64,000 nt of DNA, from positions 220,732 to 284,731 of the forward strand of contig DATAPD010000055.1 of the NCBI GenBank assembly GCA_036265385.1, written 5' to 3'. The notes beneath the pieces were generated by a model. It worked only from the letters and a program-made list of their open reading frames with translations, did no database searches and was not told the origin of the DNA. Position 1 is the stretch's first letter, and each line of letters starts with the position of its first letter. This DNA comes from DATAPD01 sp036265385 (lineage in GTDB: Bacteria > Acidobacteriota > Terriglobia > Terriglobales > Acidobacteriaceae). Position numbers and translations under genes: made by a program. Below, piece by piece: positions 1 through 6,835 of the stretch.

Positions 1-150
1 CCGCGCATGACCGAGCGCAACGCGGCCGTCGCCCGAAATCCACTGACGCTGCCCATCCGGCCCGCGATGATGCAGACTCCGGGTGGCGCGCTCGACGTTC
101 GCGGCCGATACCGGCTCGCGCCGCGAATACACTGCGACGATTCCGCACAT
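1..150 (-). CDS. asnB: Asparagine synthase (glutamine-hydrolysing), N-terminal fragment
   Basis: Only the first 50 codons lie in the window; the gene runs off the left edge. The product begins Met-Cys-Gly-Ile, which leaves Cys2 as the N-terminal nucleophile of a class II glutamine amidotransferase after Met removal. A HHRGPDGQ segment near residue 27 and GHAR at the end match the conserved glutaminase core of AsnB. AsnB transfers ammonia from glutamine to aspartate in the cytoplasm. The start is supported by AAGGAGA about 9 nt upstream of the ATG. The fragment is clearly richer in GC than the DNA from about 200 onward. A related amidotransferase of a biosynthetic cluster cannot be excluded, because the synthetase domain is not visible. 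Confidence 0.8.
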   Translation of the reverse strand, partial: MCGIVAVYSRREPVSAANVERATRSLHHRGPDGQRQWISGDGRVALGHAR

Positions 151-267
151 TGTTACAGCTCTCCTTGATTTGCCCCGCGTTCGGATCCCCGAGTCGATCC
201 AACAGGTAAGAACTACGATTGCGCAGAATTATACGCGCCCGAAGGATTAAGGAGGCTGAAGAAAGCC

Positions 268-295
268 ATGCGAGCTCCGATCTACGAGCTGCAGA
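268..295. repeat. Degenerate heptamer array (4 units)
   Basis: Four consecutive 7-bp units, ATGCGAG, CTCCGAT, CTACGAG and CTGCAGA, sit just downstream of the stop codon of the next minus-strand gene. The phase is exactly 7 bp. The units resemble the larger array at 864-966. Confidence 0.5.
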
Positions 296-306
296 AAAAG
301 CTTCCG

Positions 307-861
307 TCACACGGGTTGAGGTTCGTCGTACGGCTTTTCTGGCAAACCGAGACGTTCAAGGAGAGTTTTGGCGAGGGACTCGCCGCTCTGATTGCCCAGG
401 AATTCTTCTTCTGAATGTTTCTCGCGGAACTTGCGGTCCCACAGCGAGTGCTCGAGATCGTCATATTCGTTCTCGCCGGCGCTCGACCATGCAGTCGCGC
501 CGATAGGTAACTCAGCGGCGGCTTGCGGGTCAATGACGACACGGGTAGGAAGGTCCGGCTCAAGAGTGGTCTTCTTGAGATTGGCGGAGGCGGTCTGCAG
601 TCCGTAGAGCAGGAGGGCGGCGCGCTTCTGATCGATCTTGCCCGCGAGAAGCAGGCGCATCACTTCCATGAGTGTGACCTGGATCGAGTCGGCGTCTTCG
701 AGCAACGGCAACGTTATACGTTGCCGCTCGAGGACGACGGTCTGATCACGCCATCTCTGATGGAAATAACAGAAGCGTTTCTTCTTGAGTGCGGGCGAGC
801 CGCATTGAGTTCCGTTGGTCTTGAGGTGTTGGCATCGTGCGATGTGTTCCGGGTAGATCAT
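307..861 (-). CDS. Hypothetical protein with N-terminal Cys/His zinc-finger-like motif
   Basis: This is a 184-residue cytoplasmic protein. Cys10, His12, Cys20, Cys31 and His34 form a compact putative zinc site in the first 35 residues (CQH...CGSPAL...CYFH). The middle is helical and leucine-rich, and the C-terminal half is acidic. No enzyme motif is seen. From memory, similar short CQH/CYFH proteins are common and often multicopy in Acidobacteria, but I have no function to offer. The gene lies alone between two heptamer arrays (268-295 and 864-966), and three 23-bp direct repeats (1095-1188) lie about 235 bp upstream of its start. A DNA- or RNA-binding role is only a guess from the Cys/His knuckle. 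Confidence 0.75.
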   Translation of the reverse strand: MIYPEHIARCQHLKTNGTQCGSPALKKKRFCYFHQRWRDQTVVLERQRITLPLLEDADSIQVTLMEVMRLLLAGKIDQKRAALLLYGLQTASANLKKTTLEPDLPTRVVIDPQAAAELPIGATAWSSAGENEYDDLEHSLWDRKFREKHSEEEFLGNQSGESLAKTLLERLGLPEKPYDEPQPV

Positions 862-863
862 TG

Positions 864-966
864 CTTCTGGCTCCTGGCTGCTGCTAAATGCGTCGTTGGT
901 CGTTGGTCGTCCAGCAGCTACGAGCTTCGAGCTACGAGCTGCGGGCTACGCGCTTCGAGCTGCGAG
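864..966. repeat. Degenerate heptamer array (three blocks, 7-bp period)
   Basis: The longest block, 918-966, is seven uninterrupted heptamers of the form CTNCGNG: CTACGAG, CTTCGAG, CTACGAG, CTGCGGG, CTACGCG, CTTCGAG, CTGCGAG. Shorter blocks precede it: CTTCTGG, CTCCTGG, CTGCTGC at 864-884 and CGTTGGT twice at 894-907. The array begins 3 bp upstream of the start of the minus-strand zinc-finger-like gene, so it occupies that gene's promoter position. Confidence 0.7.
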
Positions 967-1094
967 AGAATCAACGTCTCAGTTGTCGGTTACTCAGTTC
1001 GCTGGGCGCTTGCTACAAAACAAATTCACAAGCACGGGGATTACCAAGTGGGTATGTACCAAATGTGAATAGACCATCCCTCCCCCTCCCCGTG

Positions 1095-1188
1095 AAATCT
1101 CTTGGAATGATGGAGTTAGCGAAAGGTATCCGGCGCAAATCTAGAAAACAAAGCACTTACACGGAAAATATTCCGGAATAAGGAGTTA
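1095..1188. repeat. Three imperfect 23-24 bp direct repeats
   Basis: The copies are 1095-1118, 1137-1159 and 1166-1188. Each begins AAAT and ends AGTTA or ACTTA, with a purine-rich core containing GGAAT/AACAAAG. The third copy also contains the palindrome GGAAAATATTCC. Spacing between copies differs (42 and 29 bp), so this is not a simple tandem array. It could be a binding-site cluster or the relic of a dispersed repeat linked to the CQH gene. Confidence 0.45.
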
Positions 1189-1590
1189 GGTGGCGTCGGA
1201 GTTATTTTGGACTGGATGCGTGCAGCTGGCGACGGCGATTCGGCATCGACTGCCGTTATTCAGGCACAGGAATCAAGATTAAGGAGTGCCGATTGACGTG
1301 CGCCAGTTGCGTAGCTGTCCGATCCCGTGGGGTACGACCCCTTTCCCCGACTCTTTGATGGTGACGGCGACGTCTGTTGAGTAGGCAGACGAATGCCTGT
1401 CCCTGACCTAAGGAGAGTTTTTCAGAAATGCGAGAGGGTGTCTGTGACGGGTGAACAGGATCGTTGTGATAAGGAAAAAATGACTTGCGAGAGCACGACA
1501 AAAGCAAAGATTGGTAAGAGATTGAAGTCGTGGTATAAACGTTCCGCCTTCCCTTACTCGCTCTCACACACAATTTAGGAAAGTCTATTC

Positions 1591-2430
1591 ATGCCACTTC
1601 CGCGAAGGGTCTACCTCTGTCTCTCAGGAATCATCGTTTTAGTGTCAGTAACACTTGCTCAGGCGCCGCACGCATTGAGCACAAGGTCCAACAAGCGGCT
1701 AACCAACGCAGACGTTGTGCAGATGGTTCAAGCAAAGCTAAGCGATCCGATCATCATTAAAGCGATCCAGGCGAACGACGTCGACTTCGATACCTCTGGT
1801 GCCGGACTAGTGAAGCTAAAGCAGGCTGGTGCGAGCCAGGCGGTTCTGGATGCAGTTTTGTCGGCAGCTATGACTTCGCAGGCACTCAGGCCCAATGAAG
1901 CTCTGAATGTTCAAGTGAGTAATAGCGACTTACCTCAAGAGGTTGGGGTTTACCTATTCCAGAAGGGAACTTACCGTGCGATGGAGCCGGAGATTGTCAA
2001 TTGGCGCACTGGTGGCGTGCTGAAAATATTAGCGACGGCCGGGCTTGATAAAGGACACGTGAACGGAACAATTTCTGGCAGTCACAGCAGTCTGCACGCG
2101 GACTGGTCGCCCATGGGACTAGCTGGGCCACTTGTGTTTTATGTCCGGTGTCCTGAAGGTATTTCCGCTGCCGAATATCAGTTGCTGCATCTCTGGACGA
2201 AAGGCGATAGAAGGGAGTTTCGAGCCATCACTGGTGGTGTGCTGCATGCATCCGGAGGTGCGTCGGACAACGTAGTGAATTTCAAATACGAGAATGTTGC
2301 CCCACGCAGCTACAAAATAACGGTAAGCCAAATTTCTGCGGGAGAGTATGGGTTCCTTCCCCCCGGCGCCGTTACAAGTTCTAGCATTGCGTCGAACGGA
2401 AAAATGTTTACATTCCGAATTCCTGAGTAG
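1591..2430 (+). CDS. Secreted protein with N-terminal acidobacterial repeat-like domain
   Basis: The 279-residue product starts with a basic stretch and a hydrophobic core (residues 8-24) ending at AQA, a typical Sec signal peptide. Residues 35-80 (TNADVVQMVQAKLSD..., then KQAGASQAVLDA) form a helical module that I associate with many Acidobacteria exported proteins, in which it precedes an unrelated domain. The remainder is predicted beta-rich, with no catalytic motif visible. The start follows AGGAAAG about 8 nt upstream. A small ORF with its own Shine-Dalgarno sequence follows 29 bp downstream. Function is unknown. Confidence 0.75.
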   Translation: MPLPRRVYLCLSGIIVLVSVTLAQAPHALSTRSNKRLTNADVVQMVQAKLSDPIIIKAIQANDVDFDTSGAGLVKLKQAGASQAVLDAVLSAAMTSQALRPNEALNVQVSNSDLPQEVGVYLFQKGTYRAMEPEIVNWRTGGVLKILATAGLDKGHVNGTISGSHSSLHADWSPMGLAGPLVFYVRCPEGISAAEYQLLHLWTKGDRREFRAITGGVLHASGGASDNVVNFKYENVAPRSYKITVSQISAGEYGFLPPGAVTSSSIASNGKMFTFRIPE

Positions 2431-2459
2431 CCGCTAAATTCGAAAACGAGGAGAACTGA

Positions 2460-2657
2460 ATGGCAATCAGAGACCGCAATTTGCGACTGAATGGGAAGAC
2501 GCTCCCGCGAGGAGAGAATCTTAAAACCGGAAGGGGGTGGAGACTTCTCACGCCTGGCGGCAAAAGACACAAAGCATCTCTCCTGAAAACATTTAACGTC
2601 GGAGCGGATCGGTTGGCTATCTTCCACTTAGTCGATCTGCGCGGCAAAGAAGATTGA
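2460..2657 (+). CDS. Possible small basic protein (65 aa)
   Basis: The ORF starts 29 bp after the preceding gene and has GAGGAG with a 6-nt spacer to its ATG, which is why it is listed. The 65-residue product is rich in Lys, Arg and Gly, with no membrane segment and no family I recognise. It may be co-transcribed with the secreted protein upstream. It could equally be a chance frame, since no homology can be tested here. Confidence 0.35.
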   Translation: MAIRDRNLRLNGKTLPRGENLKTGRGWRLLTPGGKRHKASLLKTFNVGADRLAIFHLVDLRGKED

Positions 2658-2771
2658 AGAAAATCTGCAACGAGGGGACAGTGGGCTAAGGACTGATCTT
2701 GAAGTTGGGCGGGTCGAGCGCGATTGAATGGGCACCCACAGTTATCTGGGCCACCCCCATTTCGGCGAGTG

Positions 2772-2777
2772 TATCCT
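2772..2777 (+). promoter_or_regulatory. Putative -10 box, leaderless type
   Basis: TATCCT lies exactly 6 nt before the ATG at 2784, with no Shine-Dalgarno sequence between. This spacing would place the transcription start at or next to the A of the start codon. Confidence 0.4.
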
Positions 2778-2783
2778 TAGGCC

Positions 2784-3689
2784 ATGGGCGAAGTTCGTAT
2801 CGACGCGGGTACCTTTCAGAAACCGCTGAGAGATATTGCGGAAGTAATTGCTCAGAAAGTTAAGCGCGAAGCGCCACTACATCCAATTGCGCAGTTCGAT
2901 CTCCACGTTCTCGTACGTCAAGCTATGTGGACATACGTATTCTTGTACTACCTGAATGCTGACGAACGTCGCAAAACTGACTGCTATTGGAAGAATGTAT
3001 ATACGATTGTGAGTGCCCCGCTAGTACGCAATTTGATTGATTGTTTGCTCAATGTTTCACTGATACTTCAAGATCCAGCATTGAATACTATTTGGTATAG
3101 GAAGTATGGCCTCAAGAGGCTCCAAGAAGCCACAGCCGCAGATGAAGCTCGTTATCGTGGCGCACCAGAATGGGACGAGTGGTTGGATAAGTGTAAAGAT
3201 TTTTTGCAAAATGAAATTGGACGTAGCGGTCTCAAGCCAGCGGATGTCACGGCTGCGGTTAAATGGCCGCTACTTGGCAGCTATATTCAACCATTCAGCA
3301 AGGGGGCGGCTCTTACTAAGCATCAGCGGTTGTTCAAGACTTTGCTCATGGGGCCCTGGCGGCAATACTCCGCGATCGCACACGGGACGTTCGAAGGCCT
3401 TGCTCCATTTTCTCTATTTCTCGCCGAAGACTCTATACCGGTGGATCAACGCTCAATGCTTGGCGAACGATATGAGACGATAGTGTCCACCCAGCTTGGG
3501 CGGGCGGCAAGCATCCTTCTCTGCGTCATAACCGAAATACAAGCTAAGTTCCGGTTTCGAGACGAAGGAGCGCGCATCAATGAGCGGATTTGTGAAGTGT
3601 GGAGCAAGCTCCTTCCTATGTTTGAGGTCAAAGAACTCTACGATGAGTATTACAAACAGTTAATGGAAGAGCGCGGTATCAAGCCTTAA
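2784..3689 (+). CDS. Hypothetical protein, mostly helical (301 aa)
   Basis: The product has no signal peptide and is mostly helical, with a conserved-looking QYSAIAHGTFEG segment near residue 200. This recalls the serine-histidine pattern of DUF5677-like or HEPN-like helical proteins, but the match is too weak for assignment. The gene has lower GC and less biased codons than the housekeeping genes further right, so horizontal acquisition is possible. The start codon is preceded by TATCCT at a 6-nt spacing and no Shine-Dalgarno sequence. Function is unknown. Confidence 0.65.
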   Translation: MGEVRIDAGTFQKPLRDIAEVIAQKVKREAPLHPIAQFDLHVLVRQAMWTYVFLYYLNADERRKTDCYWKNVYTIVSAPLVRNLIDCLLNVSLILQDPALNTIWYRKYGLKRLQEATAADEARYRGAPEWDEWLDKCKDFLQNEIGRSGLKPADVTAAVKWPLLGSYIQPFSKGAALTKHQRLFKTLLMGPWRQYSAIAHGTFEGLAPFSLFLAEDSIPVDQRSMLGERYETIVSTQLGRAASILLCVITEIQAKFRFRDEGARINERICEVWSKLLPMFEVKELYDEYYKQLMEERGIKP

Positions 3690-3768
3690 AAACGCTCTTT
3701 CTGTCAGGTTCCTGAATCGCCGTCGCCACTTAAGTCCAGGACGTTCTGCCCAGCTTGAAATCTAGAAT

Positions 3769-3799
3769 CCCACCCCTCGCAAAAGGCACGAGGAGTGGG
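3769..3799. repeat. Dispersed palindromic element, copy 1
   Basis: CCCAC-C-CCTCG pairs with CGAGG-A-GTGGG around a 9-nt loop, giving an 11-bp stem with one mismatch. A related, less symmetrical copy lies at 14659-14695. Its position between two convergent genes fits a bidirectional terminator or a REP-like element; there is no T-tract. Confidence 0.5.
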
Positions 3800-3821
3800 G
3801 ACCCGAGGGTAGGCTGTGACG

Positions 3822-4673
3822 TTATTCAACATCAAAAGTGGTTTCAACCGGTGGACCGCCGGCATTTGAAACCGTGATCTTGACCCCTTTGATTGGTTTC
3901 TTGGCAGCGGTGGCATCAATATCGAAGTTGTATGCCGAATGTCCGGCAGGGATTGTGCCAGTTTTTGTTTTCACCTTTGAAATGTTTCTGATGTCCCCTG
4001 TTCTGAACGTCACAAGATCATTGTCGCTGGTCAGAGTCACCTTAGTACCAGACCTAGGCGCCTCCTTCTTGAGAACAACTGACAGGGCTGAATACGCGAT
4101 TTGCCCGTGTTTTACTGGCTGGACGACTTGCGGCTGTGAAGGCGCGATATTCTCGTAAACGGCCACTTCAGCCGGCATCTTTTTGCATTCCTGAGTTGTA
4201 ACGTCGCAGGTGCTAGTGATGGTTTCTTCCCAATTTCTTTGCATATTTACGCACCAGGCATGCATTGTTAACTTAACGGGCTTTGCTGGATCGATGACGG
4301 AGGTGTAGCGATGCGGGGTAGTTGCAGCAAGCTGACCATCAGGGAGCCAGAGTTGAAGGTCGGACTTAGCGCCATCGCCCCACTCAATTTGCGCGTACGT
4401 CTTGTGATTGGGTGGGTTTGACGTGGGATGCTGGGGAGTATCGGCAAAATCGCAGCCGCCACAGATCGCGACTTTACCGACGACGCCACCCCATGAATCG
4501 CCTTTTTCGAGGTATTTCTCTAGCGGTAGCACTTCGGCATAACGATCGCCCGCACCGCACTGAAACAGTGGTTCCGGGGATTTGTTGTTGTGTTTGTCAG
4601 CACCTGTTTGCTGAGCGTTGAGAGGTAAGGTGGAGATCAAAAAACAGACGAGAGTGACTGGAAATCGATTCAT
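3822..4673 (-). CDS. Secreted protein with PKD-like segment
   Basis: The 283-residue product has a Sec signal peptide (hydrophobic residues 5-19, cleavage near NAQQ). Several cysteines at about 39-75 and 140-165 suggest disulfides in an exported protein. IEWGDG followed about 20 residues later by HRY resembles the WGDG...H.Y pattern of PKD or Ig-like folds. The C-terminal part is predicted beta-rich. AAGAGGAG about 7 nt upstream supports the start. No enzymatic motif is seen, so it could be a surface or matrix protein. Lower GC than most of the window. Confidence 0.7.
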   Translation of the reverse strand: MNRFPVTLVCFLISTLPLNAQQTGADKHNNKSPEPLFQCGAGDRYAEVLPLEKYLEKGDSWGGVVGKVAICGGCDFADTPQHPTSNPPNHKTYAQIEWGDGAKSDLQLWLPDGQLAATTPHRYTSVIDPAKPVKLTMHAWCVNMQRNWEETITSTCDVTTQECKKMPAEVAVYENIAPSQPQVVQPVKHGQIAYSALSVVLKKEAPRSGTKVTLTSDNDLVTFRTGDIRNISKVKTKTGTIPAGHSAYNFDIDATAAKKPIKGVKITVSNAGGPPVETTFDVE

Positions 4674-5138
4674 TGTGCGCTCCTCTTGAGGCGTAAAGGG
4701 AGATCACCAGCGGTTGACGCTGGATAATTTCAACTTATAGTCGTGCGAGGGAAGGTGGGCATCATACCGCCGGGGCATATGCTCGTCAAATGCGTGAAGA
4801 TGGGCCTCCTCGAGCATCTGGGTCTTCGGAGAAACCGTATGAACCGACACGACAGGGTCTAAGCCTCTTTGAGACAGCGACATAGCGATACCCAGGGTTT
4901 CACCTGGTACGCAATAAGATAGGGCGGACTGAAGATCAGCGCTCATTTTGAGAGGCCCCACGCTTACGGGGGAATTGTTAATGGTGGTGGCGAAGATCGT
5001 AGCTAGTTTGGTCCTAGCTCGCAGCTCGCAACTCGCGTCCGGTTTTCCAAGCAAACCCTCTGACGAGCCCGGTCATCGAAGTGGCGTTAACTCATCAGGT
5101 TAGTTGCCTCCTTCGTCTACCAGAACTGGAGGAATTTG
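4674..5138. other. Intergenic stretch, possible short minus-strand ORF
   Basis: This 465-bp region separates the divergent secreted-protein and BON-domain genes. A minus-strand frame of about 80 codons (4704-4946) is open but has a poor ribosome binding site and no recognisable product. A short heptamer array lies at 5015-5042. The BON gene is preceded by GGAGG. Confidence 0.4.
5015..5042. repeat. Degenerate heptamer array (4 units)
   Basis: TAGCTCG, CAGCTCG, CAACTCG and CGTCCGG follow one another with a strict 7-bp period in the divergent intergenic region upstream of the BON-domain gene. Confidence 0.55.
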
Positions 5139-5564
5139 ATGAAGAGAAACATCTTCGCATTAGCCGTTGTCCTGGCACTTTGCGCAGTGTTTGCGGTGGC
5201 GCAAAGCCCGAGCAGTCAAGATCAATCACAGACACCCTCAGCGTCGCAACAACCATCATCCCCGAGCAGCGCCGGCCAGAGCGGCAGCATGAGCCAGTCT
5301 GGCAGTGCAGACCAGAGCGTTCAGCAAATTCAATCGTCTCTGCAGCAGCAACCGGAGCTTTCCGGAGTCATGGCGAAGGCATCCGGCGACAAAATCGAAT
5401 TGACCGGAACGGTCGCCAAGAAAGCAGACAAGGACAAGGCCAAGAGCATTGCCGAGTCCGCAGCGGGTGGCAAAAAGGTCGTCGACAAAATCAAGGTAAG
5501 CGGAAGCAGCGGCTCCAGTGCGTCTCCGAGCTCCGATTCGACACAGAATCCACCAAAATCCTAG
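5139..5564 (+). CDS. Secreted BON-domain protein
   Basis: The 141-residue product has a signal peptide ending at VAQ, then about 45 residues of Ser/Gln-rich low-complexity linker, then a BON domain (about residues 60-120, with the pattern GDKIELTGTVAKKADKDKAKSIAESAAGGKKVVDKI split around the conserved glycines), and a Ser/Pro tail. BON domains in OsmY-like proteins bind membranes or phospholipid and are linked to osmotic stress. I chose the ATG at 5139 over an in-frame TTG one codon earlier because GGAGG lies 6 nt upstream. A strong intrinsic terminator follows at 5588. Confidence 0.85.
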   Translation: MKRNIFALAVVLALCAVFAVAQSPSSQDQSQTPSASQQPSSPSSAGQSGSMSQSGSADQSVQQIQSSLQQQPELSGVMAKASGDKIELTGTVAKKADKDKAKSIAESAAGGKKVVDKIKVSGSSGSSASPSSDSTQNPPKS

Positions 5565-5587
5565 CTTCGAAAAACGGAATCACTCTG

Positions 5588-5613
5588 AGGCGGCATTCGT
5601 GCCGCCTTTTTTA
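5588..5613 (+). terminator. Intrinsic terminator after the BON gene
   Basis: AGGCGGCA and TGCCGCCT form an 8-bp stem closed by a TTCG tetraloop and followed by TTTTTT. It lies 24 bp after the BON stop codon, and the convergent dgt gene ends 30 bp further on. Confidence 0.9.
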
Positions 5614-5643
5614 TTTGTACTCGTTGTCGTGTGAAGCCGCTGG

Positions 5644-6759
5644 TTAAGGCGTGCAGAACTTTTCGTATTGTTCGTAGATGTAGTTGTCAGTCATGCCGGC
5701 AATGTAGTCGCAGATCACGCGCGGCAGAGGCTCTTCCGCAAGTTTCTCGCGATAGTTGTGCGGGAGCGCTTCAGGATCTTTCATCCAGAAAGCGAATAGC
5801 TCGCCGATGACGCGCTCGGCATCATCTTTTTCGGGCATCAAGCTGGGACTGAAGTAAAGGTTTTCATATAAAAACGCCTTCGCCTGGCGACGCTCCTCTT
5901 CAACCGCCGGACTGAACGCCGCCAAGCGTTCGGGATGTCGGCGAACATTTTCCAAATTTTTTACGTTCGCTGCGCGAATGCGTGACTTCGTGTTGTCGAT
6001 GAGATCCGAAACAAGGCGATTGAGAAAACGCTTCACGGCTTCGTTGAAGAGGAGTTTCTCCTGCGCATCGGGAAACTTCTTCTCGACCTCGCTCGCATCA
6101 CGCGCGAAAGCGGGAACTCCCTCGCGAATCTGGTCATAAGTAAGAAGCCGCGATTCGTATCCATCGTCGAGGTCAGCGGTGTTGTAAGCGATCTCGTCGG
6201 TGAGATCGATGAGCTGCGCTTCGAGCGGAGGACGCTGATCGAGCAGATATTCGGCGAGCTCAGGATGTTCACTCGCGCTGTAGTCGTGCGAGTGCTTGAT
6301 GATGCCTTCACGAACTTCGAAGGTGAGGTTCAGTCCGCGAAATGCAGCATAGCGGATCTCGAAGTCCTCAACGATGCGCAGCGCATGCAGGTTGTGGTCG
6401 AAGGAGAATCCATGCTCGCGCATCGCAGCGTCGAGAGCCTTCTCGCCTGCGTGTCCGAATGGAGGATGACCAAGATCGTGCACGAGCGCGAGCGCTTCGA
6501 CGAGATCGACGTTGAGGCCGAGTTGCGCGGCAATGGTGCGCGAGATCTGCGAGACCTCGAGCGTGTGCGTGAGACGATTGCGAAAGTGGTCGGAGTGGCG
6601 AAGCGTGAAGACCTGAGTCTTGTCCTCGAGTCGGCGAAAAGCTCGCGCATGGATGACGCGATCGCGATCGCGCTGGAAGTCGTTACGGTAAGGATGAGGA
6701 GGCTCGGGGAAACGGCGTCCGCGGGATTGTTCCACGCGAACAGCGTAGTCAGCGAGCAT
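5644..6759 (-). CDS. dgt: Deoxyguanosinetriphosphate triphosphohydrolase-like HD protein
   Basis: The 371-residue enzyme belongs to the dGTPase branch of the HD superfamily, which hydrolyses dNTPs to nucleosides and triphosphate and so adjusts the nucleotide pool. Visible signatures are the FRRLEDKTQVF segment near residue 40, RLTHTLEVSQISR with the first metal-binding His, HDLGHPPFGHAGE at about 91-103 with the HD pair, and HSHDY near residue 155. Length fits the shorter bacterial type without the E. coli insertions. The start ATG has TATTCT exactly 6 nt upstream and no Shine-Dalgarno sequence, suggesting a leaderless mRNA. Confidence 0.93.
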   Translation of the reverse strand: MLADYAVRVEQSRGRRFPEPPHPYRNDFQRDRDRVIHARAFRRLEDKTQVFTLRHSDHFRNRLTHTLEVSQISRTIAAQLGLNVDLVEALALVHDLGHPPFGHAGEKALDAAMREHGFSFDHNLHALRIVEDFEIRYAAFRGLNLTFEVREGIIKHSHDYSASEHPELAEYLLDQRPPLEAQLIDLTDEIAYNTADLDDGYESRLLTYDQIREGVPAFARDASEVEKKFPDAQEKLLFNEAVKRFLNRLVSDLIDNTKSRIRAANVKNLENVRRHPERLAAFSPAVEEERRQAKAFLYENLYFSPSLMPEKDDAERVIGELFAFWMKDPEALPHNYREKLAEEPLPRVICDYIAGMTDNYIYEQYEKFCTP

Positions 6760-6765
6760 GAGGGG

Positions 6766-6771
6766 AGAATA
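6766..6771 (-). promoter_or_regulatory. Putative -10 box of dgt, leaderless type
   Basis: Read on the minus strand, TATTCT is followed by six bases and the dgt ATG. There is no room for a ribosome binding site after a normal transcription start. Confidence 0.45.
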
Positions 6772-6780
6772 GCAGAAGAG

Positions 6781-6835
6781 CAGTTCTCAGTGGTCAGTTC
6801 TCGGTGAGCACTGAATGCTGACCACTGATTGATAA
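6781..6835. repeat. Degenerate heptamer array (8 units)
   Basis: CAGTTCT, CAGTGGT, CAGTTCT, CGGTGAG, CACTGAA, TGCTGAC, CACTGAT, TGATAAT follow with a 7-bp period. The array fills the gap between the dgt promoter and the stop codon of the TPR gene, ending on that stop codon. Confidence 0.65.

Larger units (their letters stand above)
862..1590. other. Intergenic stretch without a convincing gene
   Basis: About 730 bp separate the minus-strand CQH protein from the plus-strand secreted protein. I see the heptamer array at its left end, a set of three imperfect direct repeats at 1095-1188, and otherwise no recognisable coding sequence. Open frames at about 1256-1578 on both strands lack a plausible start region and show no family resemblance. 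Confidence 0.6.

Noticed and set aside
918..966. CRISPR array.
   Set aside because: The unit is 7 bp, there are no spacers of constant length, and no cas genes are near.
1256..1578. Overlapping short open frames on both strands in the 862-1590 gap.
   Set aside because: They lack ribosome binding sites and recognisable products.
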